Numbered from the stretch's first letter, positions 34,927-44,283 are shown. The stretch: DNA of 59,699 nucleotides from Galactobacter valiniphilus (GCF_003575975.1 NZ_QQXK01000025.1:1-59699), one strand, 5' to 3'. Numbers and translations are program-made. Notes: a model not told the origin generated them from the sequence alone.

Positions 34927-36233
34927 GCCGCATGTTCGCCTCGCTCTCGGAGCGCAACTACCGCGTCTGGTTCGCCGGCGGCCTCGTGTCCAACGTCGGC
35001 ACGTGGATGCAGCGCATCGCGCAGGACTGGCTGGTCCTGACCCAGCTCACCGATCATTCCGGCACCGCCACGGGCATCGTCACCGGCCTGCAGTTCCTCC
35101 CGATCCTGCTGCTCTCCCCGTATGCGGGGCTCGTCGCCGACCGCATGTCCAAGCTCAAGATGCTCAAGATCACGCAGGCCGCCTCGGGCGTGCTCGCGCT
35201 GCTGCTGGGCATCCTGGTCCTCACGAACGTCGCCGAGCTCTGGCACGTGTACGTCATCGCCGGCCTGCTCGGCGTGGTCGCGGCCTTCGACGGGCCTCCG
35301 CGCCAGGCCCTCGTGAACGACCTCGTCCCGCACCGCCTCGTCCCCAATGCCGTCTCCCTCAACGCCACGAGCTTCAACGCAGCGCGCCTCGCGGGCCCCG
35401 GCATCGCCGGCATCCTCATTGCGCTCATCGGCACGGGCTGGCTCTTCCTGCTCAACGCCGCGAGCTACGTGGCCGTGATCATCGCGCTCTCGGCCATGAA
35501 GGAGAAGAGCTTCTACGGCTCGCAGCAGCGGGTGCCGCGTTCTAAGGGCCAGGTGCGCGCGGGCGTGCGCTATGTGCTCGGCAGCCCCACGCTCGTCATG
35601 ATCTTCGTGGTCGCGTTTGTGGTGGGCACGTTTGGCCTGAACTTCCAGATCTACAACGCGGTCATGACCACCACGGTGTTCCACCAGGGCCCCGAGGCGT
35701 ACGGCTTCGTCGGCACGATCATGGCGATCGGCACGCTGGGCGGCGCGCTCCTGGCCGCGCGCCGGCAGGGCTCGCGCATCAAATACGCCGTGGGCGGCGC
35801 GCTGCTCTTCGGCGTCTTCGCGATCGCCGCGGCGTACAGCCCGCAGTTCTGGCTCTTCGCGCTGCTCCTGATCCCCACGGGTCTCGCCTCCATCACCTTC
35901 CTCAACTCCGCCAACGTCACGGTGCAGATGAACGTGGAGCCCGCCTACCGCGGCCGCGTCATGGCGCTCTACATGATGGTCCTGCAGGGCGGCACGCCGA
36001 TCGGCGCGCCCCTCATGGGCTGGGTCGCCGAGACCTTCGGCGCGCGGGCGTCCCTGGCGCTGGGCGGCGGGCTCTCGCTGCTCGCGGCGTTGTGGGCGAT
36101 CTTCTACTGGTCCAGGCACCACCGCGGCGAGCTCGGCGGGCGCCTGCGCCTGTACCGGGCGCAGCTGCGCGAGCGCGTGCTCCTGCACCGGGGCGACGAC
36201 GAGGACGGCGAGCCCGAGGCTCGCGCCGCCTGA
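34923..36233 (+). CDS. MFS transporter, EntS/MFS_3-type exporter
   Basis: 436 residues from ATG 34923 with GGAGGG at 34912-34917. Twelve predicted helices. MFASLSERNYRVWFAGGLVSNVGTWMQRIAQDWLVL is the typical opening, followed by PYAGLVADRMSKLKML (loop 2-3 motif), PPRQALVNDLV, and C-terminal MNVEPAYRGRVMALYMMVLQGGTPIGAPLMGW. The family exports small molecules, including siderophores and drugs; the substrate here is not evident. Ends in a charged tail. Confidence 0.92.
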   Translation: MSRMFASLSERNYRVWFAGGLVSNVGTWMQRIAQDWLVLTQLTDHSGTATGIVTGLQFLPILLLSPYAGLVADRMSKLKMLKITQAASGVLALLLGILVLTNVAELWHVYVIAGLLGVVAAFDGPPRQALVNDLVPHRLVPNAVSLNATSFNAARLAGPGIAGILIALIGTGWLFLLNAASYVAVIIALSAMKEKSFYGSQQRVPRSKGQVRAGVRYVLGSPTLVMIFVVAFVVGTFGLNFQIYNAVMTTTVFHQGPEAYGFVGTIMAIGTLGGALLAARRQGSRIKYAVGGALLFGVFAIAAAYSPQFWLFALLLIPTGLASITFLNSANVTVQMNVEPAYRGRVMALYMMVLQGGTPIGAPLMGWVAETFGARASLALGGGLSLLAALWAIFYWSRHHRGELGGRLRLYRAQLRERVLLHRGDDEDGEPEARAA

Positions 36234-36245
36234 GCCTCCCGCAGC

Positions 36246-36316
36246 GCCTTCTCACCGCCGTCGCGCCTTCTCACCGTCCGAGGGACGGTGCGCAAACGCC
36301 GGGTCGGTGCGCAGCG
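36246..36316. repeat. Degenerate family 3 palindrome at the 3' end of the AmiS-like gene
   Basis: CACCGTCC (36272-36279) and GGACGGTG (36283-36290) form the core; outside, CTTCTCACCGCCGTCGCGCC faces CAAACGCCGGGTCGGTGCGC with mismatches. Same word order as the element at 16605-16715 (TTCTCACCG, CACCGTCC, GGACGGTGC, AAACGC). It provides the last codons of the leftward gene. Confidence 0.65.
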
Positions 36317-36629
36317 AGAGCACGCCCTGCACCACGGCGATCACGGCCACGAAGCCGCTGAAGAGCCCAAACGCCTTCCCGGAGTCACCGCGCAGCGCGT
36401 CCACCCCGACCCACACGTAGGTGAAGCCGAAGAGGTACACGGGCGCGTAGCGCGCCGGAGCGGTGGGGTCGCCGTGCTCGAGCACGAGCCCCAGCGTGGG
36501 TAGCACGAGCTGCGCCCCGCCCACCAAGAGATTCAGCGGCGCGCCGGATCGCCCGGTGCCGTGGCCAAGCAGGCCCAGCCCGTTGACGAGCAGGACGGCG
36601 CCGATCAGCAGCAGACCAACATCACCCAC
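36250..36629 (-). CDS. AmiS/UreI-family channel, apparently shortened
   Basis: 125 residues from GTG 36629 (GAGGG upstream), 10 bases after the HerA-like gene. LLLIGAVLLVNGLGLLGHGTG, PLNLLVGGAQLVLPTLGLVL, YLFGFTYVWVGVDAL and GLFSGFVAVIAVVQGVLSL are the first four helices of the urea/amide channel family, including the conserved LFGFTY-x-W segment. Normal members have about six helices and 180-200 residues; this one ends after helix 4 in a hydrophilic tail (RTDPAFAHRPSDGEKARRR) that is encoded by the palindromic element at 36246. Probably truncated; may be non-functional. No urease or amidase gene is nearby. Confidence 0.75.
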
Positions 36630-36639
36630 GCCGCGGCCC

Positions 36640-38391
36640 TCAGCGGCGCTTGCGGCGAGACGTGCCGAACATGCCGCGCACGATCTCGTTGCCGAGCGTC
36701 TGCAGCACGTTGACCGCCGCCTTGCCGAGCTGCTCGCCCAGGCCGCCGCCGCGCGGGGCGGGCGCCTTGGTGGGCGGCAGGCTCAGCGAGTCGTCGGCCT
36801 TCTTGCGCGAACGCGAGGACGAGGAGGACTTCGGCGCGGGAGCCGACGGCGCGGAGGGCGCCGGGGCGGCGGGCACAGGCAGGCCCAGGATCTCGGCCTC
36901 GATCCGGCGGGCCTCGGCGTCGATGTCGGCCTGGCTCTGGCCCGGCGCGGGCAGCGCGCCGCCCACGGAGCCGCCCGTGCTGGGGGCCGAACTGACCACG
37001 TCACCCGGCGCCGCGGCGTCGGGCGTTGAGGCCGGCGTGGCGGCGTTGAGCCGCTCAAAGGCGGACTCGCGGTCCGTTGCCGTGCCGTACTGCTGCAGCA
37101 GCGCGGAGGCGGCCACGGCGGCGTCGACCGCCGCCGCGTCCGACGCTCCCATGCGCGAGCGCGGGCTCCAGAGCTTGGTCCACGCGACGGGGCTCGGGGC
37201 GCCCTTCTCGTTCATGACGGTCACGACGGCCTCGCCCGTGCCCAGGGTCGTCAGCACCTCGTCGAGCTCGTAGTCGGAGATCGGGTAGGTGGAGACCGTG
37301 GCCTTGAGGGCCTTGGCATCCTCGGGCGTGAAGGCGCGCAGGGCGTGCTGCACGCGGTTGGCGAGCTGGCCCAGCACCTCGCCCGGCACGTCGGTGGGGT
37401 TCTGCGTCACGAAGAACAGGCCGATGCCCTTGGAGCGGATGAGGCGCACCGTGGTGGCGATCTGCTGCAGGAAGGCCTTGGAGGCGCCGTTGAAGAGCAG
37501 GTGCGCCTCGTCGAGGAAGAAGACGAGCTTGGGCTTGTCGGCGTCGCCCACCTCGGGGAGCTCGGCGAAGAGGTCGGCGAGCAGCCACATCATGAAGGTG
37601 GAGGTCAGGAGCGGCTTCTGCATGAGCGTGGGCAGCTCAAGGCACGTGATGACGCCGCGGCCGTCGGGTGCCTGGCGCAGCAGCTCGGCGGAGTCGAACT
37701 CGGGCAGGCCAAAGAACTGGTCGAGGCCCTGGGCCTCGAGGTTCACGAGCCCGCGCAGGATCACGCCGGCCGTGGCCGAGGAGAGACCGCCGAGCTCCTT
37801 GAGCTCCGGCTTGCCCTCGTCCGAGGTCAGGTGCGAGATGACGGCGCGCAGGTCCTTCAGGTCATCCAGCAGCAGGCCGCGCTGATCGGCGTAGTGGAAG
37901 ATCAGCTGGAGGCTGGATTCCTGGGTCTCGTTGAGGTCCATGACGCGCGAGAGCAGCAGCGGCCCGAACGACGTCACGGTGGCGCGCACGGGCGCGCCCT
38001 TGCCGTCGCCGCCGAGGGCCAGGAACTCCACGGGGTAGTTCGCGGCGGCCCAGTCCATGCCGACGCTCTTGGTGCGCGCGAGCAGCTTCTCGCTGCCCTC
38101 GCCCGGCGTGATGAGGCCCGTGAGGTCGCCCTTGATGTCGGCGAGGAACACGGGGACGCCGGCCGCGCAGAGCTGCTCGGCCATGAGCTGGAGGGTGATG
38201 GTCTTGCCCGTGCCGGTCGCGCCGGCGACGAGCCCGTGGCGGTTCATCATGCCGAGCGGCAGCTTGACCTGCGCGTCGGCGTACGTGGTGCCGTCCACCA
38301 CCGCGGCGCCGATGGTCAGGGCGGGGGCATCGATGGCGTAGCCGTCGCGGATCGTGGTGACCCGTTCCTCGGCGCTCTTCGTGGCACTCAT
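36640..38391 (-). CDS. HerA-like ATPase (DUF853 family)
   Basis: 583 residues from ATG 38391. Walker A GATGTGKT (about residues 57-64, Lys63) and Walker B LVFFLDEAHLLF (about 280), followed by IRSKGIGLFFVTQNPTDVPGEVLGQLANRVQHALRAFTPEDAKALKAT, the DUF853 signature. The C-terminal 130 residues are a Pro/Ala/Ser linker and a basic end. Family members are hexameric P-loop translocases related to HerA/FtsK; the cellular role is unknown. The linker DNA holds CGACGGCG words (about 36848 and 37018). Confidence 0.92.
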   Translation of the reverse strand: MSATKSAEERVTTIRDGYAIDAPALTIGAAVVDGTTYADAQVKLPLGMMNRHGLVAGATGTGKTITLQLMAEQLCAAGVPVFLADIKGDLTGLITPGEGSEKLLARTKSVGMDWAAANYPVEFLALGGDGKGAPVRATVTSFGPLLLSRVMDLNETQESSLQLIFHYADQRGLLLDDLKDLRAVISHLTSDEGKPELKELGGLSSATAGVILRGLVNLEAQGLDQFFGLPEFDSAELLRQAPDGRGVITCLELPTLMQKPLLTSTFMMWLLADLFAELPEVGDADKPKLVFFLDEAHLLFNGASKAFLQQIATTVRLIRSKGIGLFFVTQNPTDVPGEVLGQLANRVQHALRAFTPEDAKALKATVSTYPISDYELDEVLTTLGTGEAVVTVMNEKGAPSPVAWTKLWSPRSRMGASDAAAVDAAVAASALLQQYGTATDRESAFERLNAATPASTPDAAAPGDVVSSAPSTGGSVGGALPAPGQSQADIDAEARRIEAEILGLPVPAAPAPSAPSAPAPKSSSSSRSRKKADDSLSLPPTKAPAPRGGGLGEQLGKAAVNVLQTLGNEIVRGMFGTSRRKRR

Positions 38392-38466
38392 GCGCCACAG
38401 TCTAGGGATAGAAGGTGACGCGGCCCACGCGACGCGGCCACGCGTCGTCGTGCGCCTCCCAGGCGA

Positions 38467-38528
38467 CTCCACACGAATCCTTCAACTCCACGGAAATCCC
38501 CGCGTGGAACTGCAGGAATCGTGTGGAG
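38467..38528. repeat. Palindrome with 26-base imperfect arms
   Basis: CTCCACACGAATCCTTCAAC and 6 more bases (38467-38492) face 38503-38528 with four mismatches. It ends 5 bases before the stop codon of the leftward AEC carrier gene, consistent with a terminator for it. Confidence 0.75.
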
Positions 38529-38533
38529 CCAGC

Positions 38534-39460
38534 TCAGCCCAGGAGCGCCGCGACGAGGAACATGAGCGGGATGCCCAGCACCGTGGTGACGAGCACGGTG
38601 TCCTTTGCGACCGTGACGCCGGCGTCGTAGCGCGAGGCGTTGACGAAGATGTTCTGCGCCGTGGGCAGCGCGGCGAGGACAACGGCCGCGAAGAGGTGCT
38701 CACCCTCGAGCTGGAAGACCCACACGGCCAGGGCCAACGCAATGAGCGGGTGGACGACGAGCTTGAGCGCCGTCGCCGACCAGACGTCGGCGCGGCGGCC
38801 GGCGGCCTTGCGCAGCGGCGTGGAGCCGACCAGCGAAATGCCAAACGCCAGAAGCATCGCGGGGACCGAGGCCCCGGCCAGCAGGTTCAGCGGCGTCATG
38901 ACGATCGCTGGCACCTCCCAGCGGGCCAGGGAGACCGCGAGGCCCAGCAGGGAACCGATGATCATGGGGTTCGTGACGATGCCCTTGAGCACGCCGAGGA
39001 AGCCGCCGCCCGTGCGCGCCGTGGCGGCGTCCATCATCGAGAGGTTCAGCGGCGTGAAGACGGCCAGCTGGAAGAGGATGACGGGCGCGGCGAGGGCCGG
39101 ATCGCCCAGGACGTAGGTGGCGATCGGGAGGCCGAGGTTCGCGGAGTTCACGGTGGAGGCGGCCATGGCGCCGATGGTGCGCTCGGCGGGGGAGCGGCGC
39201 AGCCACCAGCGGGTGAGGAGCCAGTACAGGGCCAGCACGATGAACGCCGAGATGCCGGCGACCCAGAGCTGCGGGCCCAGCACGGCGTAGGGATCGGAGC
39301 CCGCAAGCGTCACGAAGAGCAGGGCGGGGGAGGCCACGTTGAACGTGAGCTTGTTCAGGACGGGGCGCGCGTTGGGGCCCAGAACTCCGCGGCGCCCCAC
39401 GAGGTAGCCCACGCCGATGACCACCCAGATCGCGGCGAAGCCCTCGATCACCCCAAACAT
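38534..39460 (-). CDS. AEC-family (auxin efflux carrier) transporter
   Basis: 308 residues, about ten helices. FAAIWVVIGVGYLVGRRGVL and LNKLTFNVASPALLF at the start, STVNSANLGLPIATYVLGD in the middle, and LPTAQNIFVNASRYD near the end are typical of bacterial AEC carriers, which move malate, malonate or other small organic acids. Substrate not evident. Confidence 0.92.
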   Translation of the reverse strand: MFGVIEGFAAIWVVIGVGYLVGRRGVLGPNARPVLNKLTFNVASPALLFVTLAGSDPYAVLGPQLWVAGISAFIVLALYWLLTRWWLRRSPAERTIGAMAASTVNSANLGLPIATYVLGDPALAAPVILFQLAVFTPLNLSMMDAATARTGGGFLGVLKGIVTNPMIIGSLLGLAVSLARWEVPAIVMTPLNLLAGASVPAMLLAFGISLVGSTPLRKAAGRRADVWSATALKLVVHPLIALALAVWVFQLEGEHLFAAVVLAALPTAQNIFVNASRYDAGVTVAKDTVLVTTVLGIPLMFLVAALLG

Positions 39461-39530
39461 GCGTGACTCCTCGCGTGCGGTGCCGCCGGGTGGCCGGGCG
39501 CCGCGGCGTCCGGGCCGAAGCCCGAGGGCA

Positions 39531-39565
39531 AAACGAAGCCCCCTCCGGAGGAACCCGGAGAGGGC
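39531..39565 (-). terminator. Terminator downstream of tRNA-Gly
   Basis: On the minus strand GCCCTCTCCGG and CCGGAGGGGGC (39538-39565) form an 11-base stem with one mismatch, followed by TTCGTTTTG. Confidence 0.8.
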
Positions 39566-39572
39566 TTGAAGC

Positions 39573-39646
39573 TGGAGGGGCCGACGGGAATCGAACCCGC
39601 GTGTCCTGCTTGGGAAGCAGGCGCTCTACCATTGAGCTACGGCCCC
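39573..39646 (-). tRNA. tRNA-Gly, anticodon CCC
   Basis: The minus strand starts GGGGCCGTAGCTCAATGGTA and ends CGGCCCC-T-CCA, so the acceptor stem pairs over 7 bases and CCA is encoded. Anticodon arm CCTGC TTCCCAA GCAGG puts CCC at positions 34-36 (reads GGG). T arm CGGGTTCGATTCCCG is intact. Confidence 0.97.
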
Positions 39647-39759
39647 AGTTGTCGACCCGGCTCACGCCGCTCCGACGTTGAACACCTTACCCCGTGCGGG
39701 GGGCGCCCCGTCCAATCGACCCACCGCCACGCCTGAGCATGACGGGCGGGCCGGCCGGA

Positions 39760-40176
39760 TCAGTCGGCGAGCAGCCCGCGGATCGTGGCGACGTTCTCAG
39801 CGTCCAGGACCAGGCCGATGGGGTGGCCGGGGTTGATCGCGACGCCCAGGCCGGTGGCCTGCTTGAAGGCCTCGCCGCCCGTGATGGAGACGGCAAACGG
39901 CGCCGAATCGATGAACTGCTGGGCCACGCGGGCCGGGTGCGTGAAGATCGCCAGGACCGGCCTCTCGTCCGGGCCCTGCAGGATGAGCGGCTCCACGTTC
40001 TGGGAGGTCTCGGTGGGCTCCTGCGTCGTCAGGAAGAACAGCGAGGACATCACGATCTTGGAGAGGACGTCGCGGTTCTCCAGGCGGCCCTCGGAACCGT
40101 CGACGATGGCGCGCTCCACATCGTTGAACGGGGTGGGGGCGTCGTCCTCGGGCTGGGCGTTCGGGTTCTCGCTCAT
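39760..40176 (-). CDS. SseB N-terminal-domain protein
   Basis: 138 residues. NDVERAIVDGSEGRLENRDVLSKIVMSSLFFLTTQEP and ILQGPDERPVLAIFTHPARVAQ, then GLGVAINPGHPIGLVLDAENVATI, follow the SseB domain of many actinobacterial proteins. Small, acidic, cytoplasmic; function unknown. Monocistronic, divergent from nothing close. Confidence 0.85.
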   Translation of the reverse strand: MSENPNAQPEDDAPTPFNDVERAIVDGSEGRLENRDVLSKIVMSSLFFLTTQEPTETSQNVEPLILQGPDERPVLAIFTHPARVAQQFIDSAPFAVSITGGEAFKQATGLGVAINPGHPIGLVLDAENVATIRGLLAD

Positions 40177-40366
40177 GCTGTCCTTCTGGAGTGGCTGGGG
40201 CGGCCCGATGTGGGCCGGTGCTTGCTCCCACGCTACCGCGCGCAGCGAGCGTCAGAGCACGACGGCGCCCGGTCGGGCCGGGCGGGCGGCCCCCCGTCGG
40301 GCGCGGGGCGGGGAGCGCCGGGCTCCGGGCGGGTGCCCGGCCGGCGCGAGCGTGGCAGGCTCGGGG

Positions 40367-41209
40367 TCAGTCGACCCCGTAGTACTCCTCCAGCGTCGCG
40401 GCCCCGGAGGCCACGAAGTCGGCGGCCAGGTCCTTGCCGAGGTAGCGCAGGTGCCAGGGCTCCCACATGTAGCCCGTGACGGATTCCTTGCCCTGCGGGA
40501 AGCGCACGATGAAGCCGTACTCGGTGGCGTGCTGCGCCATCCACTTGCCGGCGGCGGTGGAACCGAAGTCCTGATCCAGCTCGGGGTGGTCGGAGGAGGT
40601 CACGTCGGCGCCGAGCCCCGTCTGATGCTCCGAGTGCCCGGGGCGGGCCGACTTGCGATCGGCCTCGGCCTCGCCGTCCTCCGCCGCGTAGCGTTCGTGA
40701 AGCTGCTGCTGGTAGGCGGCGGAGCGGTAGCCGCTGCGCAGGGTCAGCTGGTGCCCGGCCTTGTCGGCGGCCTTGATGAGCTGGCGCAGGGCGGCGCCGG
40801 CGTCGGAGCGGATCTCCTCGCCGTTGACCTTGGTGAGGTCCTTGGGCACGTAGCTCGTGGGGTTCAGCGCCCGATCCTTGTTGACCAACACCCCGAACGA
40901 CGCGGGATCGGTGGGGGCCGTGGGGGCCTTGGCCGGGCGCTGGGCCGGGCGCTGGGCCGGGCCGGGCAGAGGCGTCGAGGAGGCCGTGGGCGTCGTCGAG
41001 ACCTCGGGCTTCGCGCCGTTCGGGAGCGGTGCGGGGGTGCTGACCACGGGGCCGGGCAGGGAGGCGCGCGCCTCGGCCCGATCGCGCATGCCAAACTTCA
41101 GCGCCACGAGGGCGACCGAGAGCATCGTCGCCACGATGCACACCACAATGACGAGTCGACCGAGCTCCGTGCGCCCCCAAACGGGGCGGGGGCGGGTCCG
41201 CAGAGGCAC
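40367..41209 (-). CDS. D,D-carboxypeptidase of the M15B (VanY) family, membrane-anchored
   Basis: 280 residues. One N-terminal membrane helix (LVIVVCIVATMLSVALVALKFG), a Pro/Thr-rich linker (about 45-105), and an M15B catalytic domain: LRSGYRSAAYQQQL, zinc ligands His195 and Asp202 in HSEHQTGLGADV and His253 in WEPWHLRYLG. It should trim the terminal D-Ala of peptidoglycan stem peptides outside the membrane. Tandem with a secreted paralogue upstream. Confidence 0.93.
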   Translation of the reverse strand: MPLRTRPRPVWGRTELGRLVIVVCIVATMLSVALVALKFGMRDRAEARASLPGPVVSTPAPLPNGAKPEVSTTPTASSTPLPGPAQRPAQRPAKAPTAPTDPASFGVLVNKDRALNPTSYVPKDLTKVNGEEIRSDAGAALRQLIKAADKAGHQLTLRSGYRSAAYQQQLHERYAAEDGEAEADRKSARPGHSEHQTGLGADVTSSDHPELDQDFGSTAAGKWMAQHATEYGFIVRFPQGKESVTGYMWEPWHLRYLGKDLAADFVASGAATLEEYYGVD

Positions 41210-41356
41210 GGCGTGAGAACCTTCGTCAGGGGGATGGGGGCAAGTGGTCAGTGTAAACGGCCGGGCTGTGATTCGTATTCAGCCTCGGCGCGTGGGCGCT
41301 CGACGCCGCGTGGTTGGCTCGCGCTGGCTCCACACGGCCCCGCACGGCCCCGGGCC

Positions 41357-42091
41357 TCAGCGCCGCTTGACCTGCCCGTAGTAGTGCTCGAGCGTGGGGA
41401 TCTTCCCCTTCTTCATGGCCGTGGAGATCTTCACGCCCACGTAGCGCAGGTGCCAGGGCTCGTAGGTGTAGCCGGCGACCTTCTCCTGGCCCTTGGGGTA
41501 GCGCACGATGTAGCCGTACTTCCACGCGTTCTTCGCGACCCAGCGCCCGGCCTTGGTGTTGCCCAAGCAGGCGCCCAAGCGGCAGGCGCCGCTGGCGGCG
41601 CCGACGTCCATGGTGAGGCCCGTCTGGTGTTCGGAATAGCCCGGGCGCGCCGAGATCCGCGCGGCGTACGTGGCGCCATAGGCCCGGGTGTAGCGGGCGA
41701 AGAGGCTCTTCTGCGTGGAGTAGGAGCGGTAGCCGGAGACCGTGACGAGCCGAGCGCCGGAGGCCTTGGCGTCCCTCATCATCTTCTTCAGCGCGGCGGC
41801 GGGCTCGGCCCGCAGGCGCTGGCCCTGCACCCGCACGTGGCCCTTGGGCACGTAGCTCTTGGGCTTGAGCGGGTGCGTCTTGTTCACGAGCACGCCGATG
41901 TTGCGCGGATCCCGCAGCGGCTTGGGCACGGCGGGCTTGGTCGTCACCGGCGCAGGTGCGGCTGCCGCCGCACCGACCGACGCGACCGGGCGCAGCGGCG
42001 CTGCCGCGGCGGGGGAGGCTGGCAGCGAGGTCAGCAGGAGGGCCGCCCCGGCGAGGGCGGCGGCGAGGGCGCTTCGGCGCGGATATGACAT
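41357..42091 (-). CDS. D,D-carboxypeptidase of the M15B (VanY) family, secreted
   Basis: 244 residues. Signal peptide ([27 protein letters not shown]), then the catalytic domain: [14 protein letters not shown], zinc ligands His155 and Asp162 in [13 protein letters not shown] and His214 in [10 protein letters not shown]. Cys170 and Cys175 (CRLGAC) probably form a disulfide. It is the paralogue of the next gene leftwards and is divergent from dcd. Confidence 0.93.
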   Translation of the reverse strand: MSYPRRSALAAALAGAALLLTSLPASPAAAAPLRPVASVGAAAAAPAPVTTKPAVPKPLRDPRNIGVLVNKTHPLKPKSYVPKGHVRVQGQRLRAEPAAALKKMMRDAKASGARLVTVSGYRSYSTQKSLFARYTRAYGATYAARISARPGYSEHQTGLTMDVGAASGACRLGACLGNTKAGRWVAKNAWKYGYIVRYPKGQEKVAGYTYEPWHLRYVGVKISTAMKKGKIPTLEHYYGQVKRR

Positions 42092-42144
42092 GGTTCCCCT
42101 GGGTGAGGTGGCAGCAAGCGCGGCGGGTGCGTACCGTTGCGAGC

Positions 42145-42726
42145 GTGCTTCTCTCCGACCGCGACATTCGTGCCAACCTGGACTCCGGCCGCATCGGCCT
42201 GGAGCCGTACGACCCGGCGATGATTCAGCCCTCGAGCGTTGACGTGCGTCTCGATCGCTTCTTCCGTCTGTTCGACAACCACAAGTATGCGCACATCGAT
42301 CCGTCCACGGAACAGGCCGAGCTGACGCGACTCGTGGAGGTGGACCCGGAGGAGCCGTTCGTGCTGCACCCCGGCGAGTTCGTGCTGGGCGCCACCTACG
42401 AGCAGGTCACGCTGCCAGACGACGTCGCGGCGCGCCTGGAGGGCAAGAGCTCGCTGGGCCGCCTGGGCCTGCTGACGCACTCCACGGCGGGCTTCGTTGA
42501 CCCGGGCTTCTCCGGCCACGTCACGCTGGAGCTCTCCAACATGGCGACCCTGCCGATCCTGCTCTGGCCCGGTTCCAAGATCGGCCAGCTCTGCTTCTTC
42601 CAGGTGTCCTCGCCGGCCGAGAACCCTTACGGCTCCGGCAACAACAAGAACCGCTACCAGGGCCAGCGCGGCCCCACGGCCTCGCGCAGCCACCTGAATT
42701 ACCACCGCACGATCATCGAGCGCTGA
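42145..42726 (+). CDS. dcd: dCTP deaminase, probably dUMP-forming
   Basis: 193 residues from GTG 42145. [36 protein letters not shown] opens it, and [36 protein letters not shown] is the active-site segment. The HSTAG-F/I-DPGFSG pattern is shared with the mycobacterial enzyme that also hydrolyses dUTP, so a bifunctional dCTP deaminase/dUTPase is likely (inference). It supplies dUMP for thymidylate synthesis. Followed by a long hairpin. Confidence 0.96.
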   Translation: MLLSDRDIRANLDSGRIGLEPYDPAMIQPSSVDVRLDRFFRLFDNHKYAHIDPSTEQAELTRLVEVDPEEPFVLHPGEFVLGATYEQVTLPDDVAARLEGKSSLGRLGLLTHSTAGFVDPGFSGHVTLELSNMATLPILLWPGSKIGQLCFFQVSSPAENPYGSGNNKNRYQGQRGPTASRSHLNYHRTIIER

Positions 42727-42739
42727 GCCGGTTCACCAG

Positions 42740-42801
42740 AACGGCCCGATCGCTTCAGAACTGCCGCAAGGTTCGCGCAGTCTGGAAGCGATCGGGCCGT
42801 T
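42740..42801. terminator. Long bidirectional terminator hairpin after dcd
   Basis: AACGGCCCGATCGCTTCAGA plus ACTGC (42740-42764) pairs with 42777-42801 with two mismatches; TT ends the right arm and AA starts the left. The gap up to 42879 also contains GCCCGACGGCGGGTGGCCGG and an opposed CCGCGGGCGGCGTCG. Confidence 0.85.
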
Positions 42802-42879
42802 GTGTGTTTCCGGTGCCCGACGGCGGGTGGCCGGCACCCGCGGGCGGCGTCGCCCCAGGAGGGGCGCGCCTCAGGCGCG

Positions 42880-44217
42880 CTACGCGCGCTCGGTGGCGGG
42901 CGCCGTCGTGCGTTCCCGCGTGAAGAGGAAGAACACCAGGCCGGCCGCGAGGACCACCATGATGCCGAGGATCCCGTAGCGCGTGGCCTGGCCGCCGTCC
43001 TCGCCGGCGGACGAGACGCCGGCGGCGATCGAGGTGAAGAGCGCGAAGAGGCTGGGCGCTAGGAAGCTGATGGCGCGGCCCGTGGTGGTGTAGAGGCCAA
43101 AGATCTCGCCGGCGTTTTCCGGGGTGGTGCGGCGCGCGAGCAGCGAGCGCGAGGCGGACTGGGCCGGGCCCACGAGCAGGCACAGGCCCAGGCCGAAGAT
43201 CCAGAAGCCCGCCGAGCCCTGCGAGAAGAAGGCGCCGAAGCCCATGATCAGCAGGCCAACGAGGCACGCGAGGATCACGGTGCGCGGGCCCACGCGGTCA
43301 TCCAGCCAGCCGCCCAGCAGGGCGCCGAGGGCGGCGATGACGTTGCCGGCGATCGCGAAGATGATGACCTGGCTCGCGCTCATCCCGAACACCGCGCCGG
43401 CGATGACCCCGCCGAAGGTGAAGATCGCGGCGAGGCCGTCGCGGTACACGGCCGAGGAGATGAGGAAGAAGAGCGTGGTGCGGTCGGTGCGCCAGAGGCG
43501 GCCGATGTGGGCGAAGAGCTCGCGGTAGGAGGCCAGCCAGGAGGTCTTCTCGGCACGCGCGGCGGGGACTTCGGGGACGGCGAAGAAGACGGGCAGGCAG
43601 AAGATGACGGTCCAGACCGCGCAGAAGAGGGCCACGAGACGCAGGTTGAGGCCGTCCTCGCTGCTGGCGCCCGGCCAGTCCACGATGGGCTCGATGAAGC
43701 CGAAGAGCACGATCGCGAGCGCCACGATGCCGCCGAGGTAGCCGAAGGCCCAGCCGAAGCCGGAGACGCGGCCCATCGTCTCCTTCGTGGAGATCTGGGG
43801 GAGCATCGCGAAGTAGTTCACGCTGGCCAGCTCGTTGCCCAGCGTCGCCACGCAGAGGAAGAGGATGCCCATCCAGAGGTAGGCGTGATCCGGGCGGACG
43901 AAGAAGCACGCGGCGGAGGCCACGACGATGACGCCAGTGTGCACGGCGAGCCAGAGCTTGCGGCGGCCGCCGGCGTCCGAACGTCGGCCCAGCACCGGGG
44001 CGATGAGCGCGATGACCACGCCGGTGATGGCCATGCCCGTGGCGAGGGCCGCCGTGTTGGCGTCCTTGTTCCCGAAGAGTGAGGAGGTCAGGTAGACCGT
44101 GAAGACGAAGGTCGTCATGACGGCGTTGACCGCCGCCGAACCCCAGTCCCACAGGGCCCACGCGAGGACGGGACGGGTCACCTTGAGCCGGGCGCGGGCC
44201 GGTGCGGGGCTAGTCAT
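42880..44217 (-). CDS. MFS transporter of the UMF1 (Atg22-like) family
   Basis: 445 residues from ATG 44217; a longer frame from 44271 is possible. VLAWALWDWGSAAVNAVMTTFVFTVY is the diagnostic UMF1 opening, followed by TGMAITGVVIALIAPVLGRRSDAGGRRK and SGFGWAFGYLGGIVALAIVLF. Twelve helices. The family includes vacuolar amino-acid effluxers in fungi; bacterial substrates are unknown. The last codons contain the GCCGTCGTGC word. Confidence 0.9.
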   Translation of the reverse strand: MTSPAPARARLKVTRPVLAWALWDWGSAAVNAVMTTFVFTVYLTSSLFGNKDANTAALATGMAITGVVIALIAPVLGRRSDAGGRRKLWLAVHTGVIVVASAACFFVRPDHAYLWMGILFLCVATLGNELASVNYFAMLPQISTKETMGRVSGFGWAFGYLGGIVALAIVLFGFIEPIVDWPGASSEDGLNLRLVALFCAVWTVIFCLPVFFAVPEVPAARAEKTSWLASYRELFAHIGRLWRTDRTTLFFLISSAVYRDGLAAIFTFGGVIAGAVFGMSASQVIIFAIAGNVIAALGALLGGWLDDRVGPRTVILACLVGLLIMGFGAFFSQGSAGFWIFGLGLCLLVGPAQSASRSLLARRTTPENAGEIFGLYTTTGRAISFLAPSLFALFTSIAAGVSSAGEDGGQATRYGILGIMVVLAAGLVFFLFTRERTTAPATERA

Positions 44218-44254
44218 GGGTGCAGGGTATCCCGCAAAAGGTAACGCAGCTCCT

Positions 44255-44283
44255 ACAGACGTGTAATCCACCTCGCATAGAAT
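44255..44283 (+). promoter_or_regulatory. Possible promoter of the Mrp operon
   Basis: TAGAAT (44278-44283) is a good -10; ACAGAC (44255-44260) lies 17 bases before it as a weak -35. The leader to the mrpA start is about 80 bases. Confidence 0.4.
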
